Below, piece by piece: positions 14,765 through 21,172 of a DNA stretch of 21,172 nt. The position numbers and the translations under genes are program-made. The notes under the pieces were generated by a model. It was not told where the DNA came from. It searched no databases and saw only the letters and a list, made by a program, of their open reading frames with translations. The stretch spans positions 1 to 21,172 of the forward strand of contig JALQUL010000481.1 of NCBI GenBank assembly GCA_023260735.1, in the 5' to 3' direction. The DNA comes from Limnohabitans sp. (GTDB taxonomy: Bacteria > Pseudomonadota > Gammaproteobacteria > Burkholderiales > Burkholderiaceae_C). Position 1 is the first letter of the stretch; each line of letters begins with the position of its first letter.

Positions 14765-16060
14765 ATGTCCTCATCTCGAATTAAAACTTTCCTAATCAGG
14801 CTGTTGCAACAGCCTTTTTTGCGTGCCGTGCTTACCTTGGTAAGTAGTACGGTGTCTGCACAAGTTGTAATGCTGGCCGTAACCCCTTTGCTTACCCGCT
14901 TGTATTTGCCACAAGACTTTGGTGTAGTGGCAGTATTCATGGCGATTGCTTCGGTTATTTGGACGATTTCTAGTGGTCGTTATGAATTGGCAATCACACT
15001 ACCCCCTCATGCACAAGCGGCCAATCAAGTATGGGCGCTTGCACAACTTATTAATGTGGCGGTAGCTACAGTTTGCGCTATTAGCTTGCTTTTTGCAAAA
15101 GACATTGCTTACTTAGCCAATACCCCAGGTTTAGAAATGGTATGGTGGTGTTTGCCACTTTACATTTTGGCGGCTGGTTGGTATAGGGCGAATAACTATA
15201 TGGCCCTGCGTGAGCATCAATACGGCCTAATTGCAAAAAGTAAAATGACTCAATCAGCAGGGAGTGCTTTAGGGCAGGTCGCCGCTTTTTGGGTAGCAGC
15301 CAGTGCACTAGGTTTAATAGTAGGACAAGTGCTTGGACAGGCAATAGGCGCTTGGCAATTAGCCAGGCTTAAAAATTTAGGCTGGCGAACTTTTGTCCAT
15401 TTTTTATCATTTAAAAAGCGCTGGGTCACTTGTGCCAAGCGTTATAAGCGTTTCCCTATTTATGATGTGCCAGCTGCACTAATTGATGTACTTAGTGTTC
15501 AATTACCCAACCTATTATTAGCTTCTTTTTTTAATGCCAATATAGCGGGGTTTTATATGCTGGCAGAGCGCATGGTGGCGTTGCCTATTGCACTTGTCGG
15601 CCAGTCGGTAGGGCAGGTACTGTTTAGTTTTAGTAGGCAAGCTTTAGATCAAGGGCAAATGTTTAAAATGGCATTTAAGGCCGTAATGGTGTTAATTGCC
15701 TTAATTGCTTTACCAACTTTGCTTGTATTTTTTGCCGGAGAGCCTTTGTTTGTAGCCGTGTTTGGTCCAGAATGGCAACAAGCCGGTAGTTATGCCAAAT
15801 GGCTAATGCTAGGCGTAGCAGTACAATTTGTATACGCTCCCACATCTATGCTTTTAATGGCGACTAATGGTCAAAAATTGAATTTAACTATTCATTGTGT
15901 CATGCTCACGGGTAAAGTGGCCGCTATTTATTGGGGTTATTCACAAGCGAGTGCCATTATTGCCATTCAAGGTTTTGCTTGGGTAACAGGCCTAGGATAT
16001 GGATTAGCTTTAATGGCTATTTTGTGGCATGTGTACCAACACGGATTGCCACAAAAATAA
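14765..16060 (+). CDS. wzx: Wzx-type polysaccharide flippase (MOP superfamily)
   Basis: This 431-residue polytopic inner-membrane protein has about 12 hydrophobic segments along its whole length and no large soluble domain. It fits the polysaccharide/oligosaccharide flippase family that moves undecaprenyl-diphosphate-linked oligosaccharides to the periplasmic face. Typical family text includes the N-terminal SSTVSAQVVMLAVTPLLTRLYLPQDFG, GRYELAITLP, and GFYMLAERMVALPIALVGQSVGQVLF in the middle. Wzy polymerases are usually different in pattern, with a large periplasmic loop, which is not seen here. It is 29 bases after the amidotransferase gene. No Shine-Dalgarno is visible; an ATG four bases upstream is out of frame and ends after seven codons. 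Confidence 0.87.
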   Translation: MSSSRIKTFLIRLLQQPFLRAVLTLVSSTVSAQVVMLAVTPLLTRLYLPQDFGVVAVFMAIASVIWTISSGRYELAITLPPHAQAANQVWALAQLINVAVATVCAISLLFAKDIAYLANTPGLEMVWWCLPLYILAAGWYRANNYMALREHQYGLIAKSKMTQSAGSALGQVAAFWVAASALGLIVGQVLGQAIGAWQLARLKNLGWRTFVHFLSFKKRWVTCAKRYKRFPIYDVPAALIDVLSVQLPNLLLASFFNANIAGFYMLAERMVALPIALVGQSVGQVLFSFSRQALDQGQMFKMAFKAVMVLIALIALPTLLVFFAGEPLFVAVFGPEWQQAGSYAKWLMLGVAVQFVYAPTSMLLMATNGQKLNLTIHCVMLTGKVAAIYWGYSQASAIIAIQGFAWVTGLGYGLALMAILWHVYQHGLPQK

Positions 16061-16082
16061 ATTTTAATTTTAAAAAATAATT

Positions 16083-17189
16083 ATGAAAATTGCTCACCTT
16101 ACCTCTGCACATCCACGTTTTGACACTCGTATATTTGTCAAACAATGCAAAAGTTTGGCACAAGCTGGGCATCAAGTCACATTGGTGGTTGCTGATGGAC
16201 TAGGGCAAGAAAATATAGCTGGCATTGATATTTTAGATGTGGGTAAAGTTAAAGGCCGAATCAAGCGAATTGTGTTAAGCGGATGGCGTGTTGCTCATGC
16301 CGCTTTAGCCATAAAAGCCGATTTATATTTTTTACATGACCCCGAACTTTTACCCTATGGTTATTGGCTCAAGAAAAAAGGCTTTAAAGTTATTTTTGAT
16401 TCGCATGAAGATGTGCCAACCCAATTACTCAGCAAGCCCTATTTAAAACCTTGGATTTTAAAAATAATCGCTGGAGTTTATGCCGGAATAGAAAAATTCA
16501 TTACCAAACGCCTAGATGCTGTTTTAGCTGCCACTCCAGTCATTAGAGACAAGTTTTTGGTATTAGGTGCCAACAGCGTTGATGTCAATAATTTCCCAAA
16601 ACTAGAGGAGTTTCCCGATCCTGCCCCATGGGAATATAAAACTCCTTTGGTTTGTTATGTAGGTGGTATTGCTCGAATTAGAGGTGCCATTGAAATGGTA
16701 AAGGCCTTTGAACATGTAAAAACTCCCACTCAATTTTTGTTGGCTGGAAACTTTGAAGATGAAATATTAGGCAAGGAAATGCAGTCATTAGCAGCTTGGA
16801 ATAAAGTCAATTATTTAGGTTTCCAAAACCGCGTTGGCATTGCCAATACTTTGGCTAGCTCTATGGTGGGTTTGGTTACGTTGCATCCTACTCCTAATTA
16901 CATAGAGGCCTTACCCGTTAAAATGTTTGAGTACATGGCGGCAGGTATTGTGGTGGTGGCCTCTGATTTTCCTTTATGGAAAAGTATTATTGAAAAAGCA
17001 CAATGCGGCTTATGTGTAGATCCACTCAACCCAGCGGCTATTGCAAAAGCCATTGATGCTTTATTAAGTCAACCAGAACTGGCCTATCAAATGGGTCAAA
17101 GAGGCCGGCAAGCTGTTTTAGCTCAATATAACTGGGATGTTGAAGAAAAGAAATTATTAGCTTTAGTGCAGTTTGCAGAAGCCCAATAA
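16083..17189 (+). CDS. Glycosyltransferase family 4
   Basis: This 368-residue GT-B fold enzyme is predicted to be cytoplasmic and membrane-associated, adding one sugar to the lipid-linked glycan. HLTSAHPRFDTRIF opens the N-terminal domain and LHDPELLPYG and DSHEDVP follow. The donor-binding C-terminal domain has LAGNF and the EX7E motif at Glu275-Glu283 (EALPVKMFE). Family GT4 enzymes are retaining and use nucleotide-sugar donors; the specific donor cannot be read. It sits 22 bases after the flippase gene and 34 before a second GT4 gene, so the pair probably adds consecutive residues, one of them plausibly the diacetamido-uronic acid. No Shine-Dalgarno is visible. Confidence 0.9.
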   Translation: MKIAHLTSAHPRFDTRIFVKQCKSLAQAGHQVTLVVADGLGQENIAGIDILDVGKVKGRIKRIVLSGWRVAHAALAIKADLYFLHDPELLPYGYWLKKKGFKVIFDSHEDVPTQLLSKPYLKPWILKIIAGVYAGIEKFITKRLDAVLAATPVIRDKFLVLGANSVDVNNFPKLEEFPDPAPWEYKTPLVCYVGGIARIRGAIEMVKAFEHVKTPTQFLLAGNFEDEILGKEMQSLAAWNKVNYLGFQNRVGIANTLASSMVGLVTLHPTPNYIEALPVKMFEYMAAGIVVVASDFPLWKSIIEKAQCGLCVDPLNPAAIAKAIDALLSQPELAYQMGQRGRQAVLAQYNWDVEEKKLLALVQFAEAQ

Positions 17190-17223
17190 TTTCAATCTCT
17201 AGATTGTCTCAACTTATTACACA

Positions 17224-18453
17224 ATGAATATATTATTGCTTAATCATTATGCTGGTTCGCTGCAGCATGGCATGGAATACAGACCCTTTTATTTGGCTCG
17301 GGAGTGGGTAAAAGCCGGCCATCAAGTGCATATTGTGGCTGCCAGTTTTGCCCACGTAAGATCAGTACAACCCACCTTGCCCCATGGTGCTGCTAGTGCG
17401 ACACAAGTCATTGAGGGAGTTCATTACCACTGGTATGCCACGCCCTCTTATAGTGGCAATGGCTTGGGCCGGATTAAAAATATGTTAGTTTTTATGCGAG
17501 CAGTGAAGAAAAATGCGGCGCAGTTAGTCAAGACCATTCAACCTGATGTAGTAATTGCATCAAGTACTTATCCTATGGACATTGGGCCTGCTCAAAAAAT
17601 CGCAAAATTAAGTAAAGCTCAATTAGTGTATGAGGTGCATGACTTATGGCCACTTTCGCCTAAAACATTGGGTAATATGTCGGACTGGCATCCTTTTATT
17701 ATGTGGGTGCAATGGGCCGAAGACAAAGCCTACAAAGTAGCCAATAAAGTGGTATCTATGTTACCCAAGACTTTGCAGTATATGCAGTCGAGAGGCTTAG
17801 ATGAAAAAAAATGGTCGCATGTGCCTAACGGTATTGATGTGTCTGAATGGCAGGGTAATAGTGTTTTAAATGCCAAGCATCAGCAAGCTATTCAAATTAT
17901 TGCGCAAAAAGGTTTACCTATGGTGGGTTATGCGGGTGCTCATGGAGTCGCCAATGCAATGGATACCCTGCTTGATACTGCCGCTTTATTAAAGGGGCAG
18001 ATAGAGTTTGTATTAGTGGGCAAAGGCCCAGAAAAAGAAAGATTAATGCAGCGAGTGACACAAGAAAATTTAAGTAATGTGCACTTATTAGACTCGGTGC
18101 CAAAAATAGAGATTCCTGCTTTTTTAGAATGTATGAATATTGCGTATATTGGCTGGCATCCCAATCCCTTGTACCGATTTGGTATTGCGCCCAATAAGTT
18201 AATGGACTATATGATGGCTGCCAAGCCAATTGTGCATAGTGTTGAAGCGGGTAATGATTTAGTCCAAGAGGCTAATTGTGGTGTTTCTGTGCCACCTAAT
18301 CAGCCACAAGCTGCCGCCAATGCCATACTGCAGCTGGCGCAGTTAAGCCCTTCGCAACAACAACAATTAGGGCAAAACGGTCGTCATTATGTGATGCAGC
18401 ATCATACCTACAAGGCATTGGCTGATCAGTTTATAAAAATTTTGCAATCTTAA
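17224..18453 (+). CDS. Glycosyltransferase family 4, WbuB-like subgroup
   Basis: This 409-residue GT-B glycosyltransferase has the N-terminus MNILLLNHYAG followed by GMEYRPFYLAREWVKAGH. The middle has ASSTYPMDIGPAQ and YEVHDLWPLSP. These blocks are typical of a GT4 subgroup common in O-antigen loci, including WbuB-type proteins that transfer N-acetyl-L-fucosamine. In the donor site the usual EX7E is modified to GIAPNKLMDYM (residues 320-330, with Asp328 in the place of the second Glu), which is normal for this subgroup. If the WbuB resemblance reflects function, its donor could come from the 4,6-dehydratase branch; this is a guess. It is 19 bases upstream of ubiA. No Shine-Dalgarno is seen. 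Confidence 0.9.
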   Translation: MNILLLNHYAGSLQHGMEYRPFYLAREWVKAGHQVHIVAASFAHVRSVQPTLPHGAASATQVIEGVHYHWYATPSYSGNGLGRIKNMLVFMRAVKKNAAQLVKTIQPDVVIASSTYPMDIGPAQKIAKLSKAQLVYEVHDLWPLSPKTLGNMSDWHPFIMWVQWAEDKAYKVANKVVSMLPKTLQYMQSRGLDEKKWSHVPNGIDVSEWQGNSVLNAKHQQAIQIIAQKGLPMVGYAGAHGVANAMDTLLDTAALLKGQIEFVLVGKGPEKERLMQRVTQENLSNVHLLDSVPKIEIPAFLECMNIAYIGWHPNPLYRFGIAPNKLMDYMMAAKPIVHSVEAGNDLVQEANCGVSVPPNQPQAAANAILQLAQLSPSQQQQLGQNGRHYVMQHHTYKALADQFIKILQS

Positions 18454-18472
18454 TCATCAAAGGTATTTAATC

Positions 18473-19348
18473 ATGCGTCAAAAACTGTCGCTTTATTTAG
18501 ATTTGATAAGATGGAACAGACCTGCTGGTTGGTTGTTATTATTGTGGCCTAGTTTGGCTGCTTTATGGTGGGCCAAGGGCGGTTTTCCTGGTTGGCATTT
18601 ATTAATTGTTTTTACCCTTGGTACTATTTTAATGCGCAGTGCAGGTTGTTGTGTAAATGATGTGGCAGACAAAGATTTTGACTTGCATGTAAAACGCACA
18701 GAAAACAGGCCAGTGACCAGTGGCAAGGTGAGTAGTAAAGAGGCTTTGTTGGTGGGTGCTGTATTGGCTTTATTGGCATTTTGCTTGGTATTAACTACCA
18801 ATACTGCCACACTTATTTGGTCGTTTGCTGCACTGGCTATTACTATTATTTATCCGTTTGCTAAACGTTGGTTTGCCATGCCACAAGCTTTTTTAGGAGT
18901 GGCATTTAGCATGGGTATTCCTATGGCGTTTTCAGCCAGTGTGCCAGAAAGTATGGGTTGGCAAGCAGGCTTGCAAAACTCGTTTACTAGTACCGTTGGC
19001 CTTATGTTGTTAGCCAATTTATGCTGGGTACTCGCTTACGACACCGAATATGCTATGGTGGATCGAGACGATGATTTAAAAATTGGTATGAAAACATCTG
19101 CCATTACCCTAGGCCGTTTTGATGTGCTGGCCATTTGTTTTTTTTACTTGGTATTTTGTGAGGTTTGGGCCTATGTACTGCACAGCAAAATCAATCCTGT
19201 AATTGGCTTAATTACCTTAATGCTTGTGCTAGGACAAATTGCCTGGCATTACCAATTAATAAAAAATCGCCAACGTGAAGAATGTTTTAAAGCATTTAAA
19301 GCGAACCACTGGTTAGGTTTTACTTTATTTTTGGCAGTAGTGTTTTAG
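18473..19348 (+). CDS. ubiA: 4-hydroxybenzoate polyprenyltransferase
   Basis: This 291-residue integral membrane prenyltransferase attaches the polyprenyl tail to 4-hydroxybenzoate in ubiquinone synthesis. Both aspartate-rich motifs are present: NDVADKDFD (62-70) and DTEYAMVDRDDD (190-201), the second being characteristic of UbiA rather than other family members. The N-terminus LIRWNRPAGWLLLLWPSL and the ending KANHWLGFTLF are typical and the length is right, so it looks intact. AAAGG about ten bases before the ATG is one of the better ribosome-binding sites here. It is 19 bases after the GT4 gene, so it may be read through from the glycan block, although its role is housekeeping. A hairpin follows its stop. 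Confidence 0.95.
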   Translation: MRQKLSLYLDLIRWNRPAGWLLLLWPSLAALWWAKGGFPGWHLLIVFTLGTILMRSAGCCVNDVADKDFDLHVKRTENRPVTSGKVSSKEALLVGAVLALLAFCLVLTTNTATLIWSFAALAITIIYPFAKRWFAMPQAFLGVAFSMGIPMAFSASVPESMGWQAGLQNSFTSTVGLMLLANLCWVLAYDTEYAMVDRDDDLKIGMKTSAITLGRFDVLAICFFYLVFCEVWAYVLHSKINPVIGLITLMLVLGQIAWHYQLIKNRQREECFKAFKANHWLGFTLFLAVVF

Positions 19349-19375
19349 GTTAGCCTAATTTGAGTGGTATTTCAT

Positions 19376-19436
19376 CCCCATGCTAAGTGGGGTCACTTCA
19401 TGCTAAGGGGGGATTGAGGGGGTCAAGCAATCCCTC
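19376..19436. terminator. Convergent intergenic hairpins and a direct repeat between ubiA and the aldo/keto reductase
   Basis: GGGATTG (19410-19416) pairs with CAATCCC (19428-19434) around an 11-base loop; two further pairs (one G-U) extend the stem to 19408-19436. A smaller hairpin CCCCA-TGCTAAG-TGGGG (19376-19392) precedes it. CATGCTAAG occurs twice, 20 bases apart (19379-19387, 19399-19407). The plus-strand sequence afterwards is only moderately U-rich, so termination is likely from position more than from a perfect signal. Confidence 0.5.
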
Positions 19437-19444
19437 TTACTTTT

Positions 19445-20374
19445 CTAAACTGCTGGCAACGCTAAACTTTTGAGTAACAAAGGGTCTAGTTGAAGCCTTG
19501 GAATGGCGACTAATTCTTTGAATTGTTCTAGGCTAGAGGGGCCTAATAAAACCGTGTTAACCCACGCTTGCTGGCTGACCCAGGCAATGGCTAATTGGGA
19601 TACGCTAGCGCCAGTTTTATTACTGGCTTGGCTTAATTGTTGCAATAATTTTTGGGTGCTTTTTTGGGCCAAAATAGCGAGTTTGCCCTCTTTTTCTCGG
19701 CCCGATCCAATCCGGCTTTTGGGGTCAAATGCCATGTATTGGGCCGTTTGATTCGTTAAAATACCACTTGATAAGGGGCCCCACACCATAGACTCTGTAT
19801 GGGTGGCTTTTAGCACATCGGGTAGTTCGTTGGCTGCAGACTGATCAATTAGATTAAATTGAACCTGATTACTAACGGGTAGTGCGCCGCCTAATTGACT
19901 TGCACATTCGTGCAACTGTTGAAATTGTGAAGCGCTGTAATTACAAACACCCCATGCCTTGATTTTGCCAACGGCTTGCAATTTTTGCATTGCTTCTACT
20001 TGCTCATGTAGTGGTACATTGGCTTCGAAAAAATGCAACTGCAATAAGTCTAGGGCATCTACTCCCAATTGTTGCAACGACAAGTCACATTGACGGGCAA
20101 TATTAAAAGCACTTAAACCCTTAAAGTGGTCGGGGTCTGAGTCGGAGGCTACACCGCCCACTTTAGAGGCAATTTGCACTTTTTGTGAGCAACCCAACTC
20201 TTTAATAACCGCAGCGAGCATAGCGTGACAGGCACCACGAGCATAACTTACAGAGGTATCCATAAGGGTGATGTCATGGTCAAGTGCCACTGCTACTACT
20301 TCACGGGCTTGGGTTTTATCTAGACGCCAAGCCATCATCATGGTACCTAAGCTATAAGGCTTAAAAAAGGCCAT
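19445..20374 (-). CDS. Aldo/keto reductase
   Basis: This 309-residue TIM-barrel NADPH-dependent oxidoreductase has the full catalytic tetrad: Asp39 and Tyr44 (DTSVSYARG), Lys71 (ASKVGG) and His114 (LLQLHFFE). The middle has WGVCNYSA and SNQVQFNLID. The C-terminus has LAIAWVSQQAWVNTVLLGPSSLEQ, the usual cofactor-binding region of bacterial AKR families with general aldehyde or ketone activity. The substrate is unknown. The ATG overlaps the stop codon of the upstream oxygenase gene by one base (TAATG), and AAGG about nine bases before supports it, so the two genes are translationally coupled. The gene is convergent with ubiA. Confidence 0.9.
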   Translation of the reverse strand: MAFFKPYSLGTMMMAWRLDKTQAREVVAVALDHDITLMDTSVSYARGACHAMLAAVIKELGCSQKVQIASKVGGVASDSDPDHFKGLSAFNIARQCDLSLQQLGVDALDLLQLHFFEANVPLHEQVEAMQKLQAVGKIKAWGVCNYSASQFQQLHECASQLGGALPVSNQVQFNLIDQSAANELPDVLKATHTESMVWGPLSSGILTNQTAQYMAFDPKSRIGSGREKEGKLAILAQKSTQKLLQQLSQASNKTGASVSQLAIAWVSQQAWVNTVLLGPSSLEQFKELVAIPRLQLDPLLLKSLALPAV

Positions 20375-21172
20375 TAATAACTACCTTTTTTAATGTAGTT
20401 ATTGGTAATGAGTTCAGCATAAGGGCTGGTTTCTTTTTCTGCGACTACATCGTTGTTATTGGCATTGTATTTAGTAAAGTGCGGGTGGTCATCAATGCCA
20501 TCTTGTTTAGCCGATGCGTAATAAAAGGCAGAGAACACTCGACGATAAGTATCGGGTGGGCCAGAAATAGGCACAGGCTGACCATGGTAACTAGATGAAG
20601 TGGTAGTAAACACCACCATACGGTTAAAGAGTGGTGGTACTTCTTTTACTTTTTCCTTGCCATCGGTGGTCCATAGTTCTAGATTACCACCCCATTTTTC
20701 ATCCCAATCGGGTGTTAAATAAAACAAGGCATTACAACGGCGCCATGATTGCAATTTTTGATGCCAGTTAAAGTCGGCGTGTACATTTAAAAAACCACCA
20801 TTCCCCGTTACCATAGCACCACCACCCATAAAGTAAGGGTCTGATAACAAAGCTGGAATACCAGTTAAGGTCTCGAGAAATAATAAAAATGAACGAGAGG
20901 TAATAGCTGCCGCAAATTGTTTAAAGCGTGGACTAAACTCGGAGGTGTCTTCAACAAAATGGCGACGCACATTTTGATTATCATGAAACTTCCAATTGGA
21001 GTTCATGGTCTCTAGGCTGGGGTATTCACTGGCAATAGCGCTTGCAATATCGGGAGGTAAAAAATTATCAAACACCATATGTGGATATGGCTCGTTATTT
21101 TTATAAGCTTCACGATTATCTACTGCTAATTTTGCATAATGCGGTGCATCAAAGCAGGAAATAATATCGCTG
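20374..21172 (-). CDS. 2-oxoglutarate/Fe(II)-dependent oxygenase, N-terminus beyond the window edge
   Basis: The frame is open from the stop at 20374-20376 to the right edge. The Met at 21078 is internal, because the 31 codons before it continue a family-like stretch (NEPYPHMVFDNFLPP) with no in-frame ATG, so the true start is beyond 21172. The iron ligands are His-x-Asp in VHADFNWH (codons 20781-20773) and a distal His in YHGQP (20586-20584). The Arg in YRRVFSAFYY would bind 2-oxoglutarate. WGGNLELW between them is typical of prolyl-4-hydroxylase-like 2OG-Fe(II) oxygenases. It hydroxylates an unknown substrate, protein or small molecule. The coupled aldo/keto reductase downstream suggests a shared pathway. 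Confidence 0.88.
   Translation of the reverse strand, partial: SDIISCFDAPHYAKLAVDNREAYKNNEPYPHMVFDNFLPPDIASAIASEYPSLETMNSNWKFHDNQNVRRHFVEDTSEFSPRFKQFAAAITSRSFLLFLETLTGIPALLSDPYFMGGGAMVTGNGGFLNVHADFNWHQKLQSWRRCNALFYLTPDWDEKWGGNLELWTTDGKEKVKEVPPLFNRMVVFTTTSSSYHGQPVPISGPPDTYRRVFSAFYYASAKQDGIDDHPHFTKYNANNNDVVAEKETSPYAELITNNYIKKGSY

Noticed and set aside
14765..16060. The polytopic protein as a Wzy polymerase
   Set aside because: The hydrophobic segments are spread evenly with no large loop, and the sequence reads as a flippase, including the N-terminal TPLLTRLYLPQDFG block.
17918..18229. 103-codon minus-strand frame within the second GT4 gene
   Set aside because: It is a shadow of a well-supported glycosyltransferase; another overlapping antisense frame covers the same stretch, as expected for chance.
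19389..19422. Possible G-quadruplex from three G-runs
   Set aside because: Only three separate runs are present and the first loop is 14 bases, too long for a standard quadruplex.

Overview
The window looks like a piece of a moderately AT-rich proteobacterial chromosome, most likely a betaproteobacterium of the Burkholderiales type. This rests on the elongator tRNA-Met, a YpfH-type hydrolase, a canonical proteobacterial UbiA, and a WlbA/WbpD/WbpE-type sugar pathway like those of Bordetella and Pseudomonas. The assignment is inference; a gammaproteobacterium is not excluded. No mobile element, CRISPR array or phage gene was seen.

Layout. (1) Positions 1-3892 hold unrelated accessory or housekeeping genes: a DapA-family pyruvate lyase cut by the left edge (minus strand), a YpfH-like serine hydrolase (minus), then a plus-strand trio (short-chain dehydrogenase, DUF2805/TIGR03643 protein, DCC-family thiol-disulfide protein), and a small convergent secreted protein. 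(2) Positions 3968-4100 hold a minus-strand tRNA-Met(CAU) with a -10 box and an intrinsic terminator. (3) A 354-base gap with two long inverted repeats precedes a ten-gene plus-strand block that runs to 18453. (4) ubiA follows after 19 bases and may be read from the same transcript. (5) Convergent to it are an aldo/keto reductase and a 2-oxoglutarate/Fe(II) oxygenase; the oxygenase runs off the right edge.

The central block is a surface-glycan locus. A WbpM/CapD-type membrane 4,6-dehydratase and an acyltransferase-3/SGNH O-acetyltransferase come first. Next comes a complete four-enzyme route from UDP-GlcNAc to UDP-2,3-diacetamido-2,3-dideoxy-glucuronic acid: TviB-type 6-dehydrogenase, WlbA/WbpB 3-dehydrogenase, WbpE/WlbC aminotransferase and WbpD/WlbB N-acetyltransferase. 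An AsnB-type amidotransferase, likely to make a uronamide, overlaps the aminotransferase stop codon. A Wzx-type flippase and two GT4 glycosyltransferases complete the block. No initiating phosphoglycosyltransferase, Wzy polymerase, chain-length regulator or WbpI-type 2-epimerase is visible, so the unit must be started (and, if it is a polymer, polymerised) by genes elsewhere.

Many starts in the window have no recognisable Shine-Dalgarno sequence. Several open frames extend upstream of the likely start, so starts were chosen by family N-termini and spacing. All families present are recognisable. The least explained items are the secreted protein, the DUF2805 trio, the structured intergenic regions and the exact glycan product.
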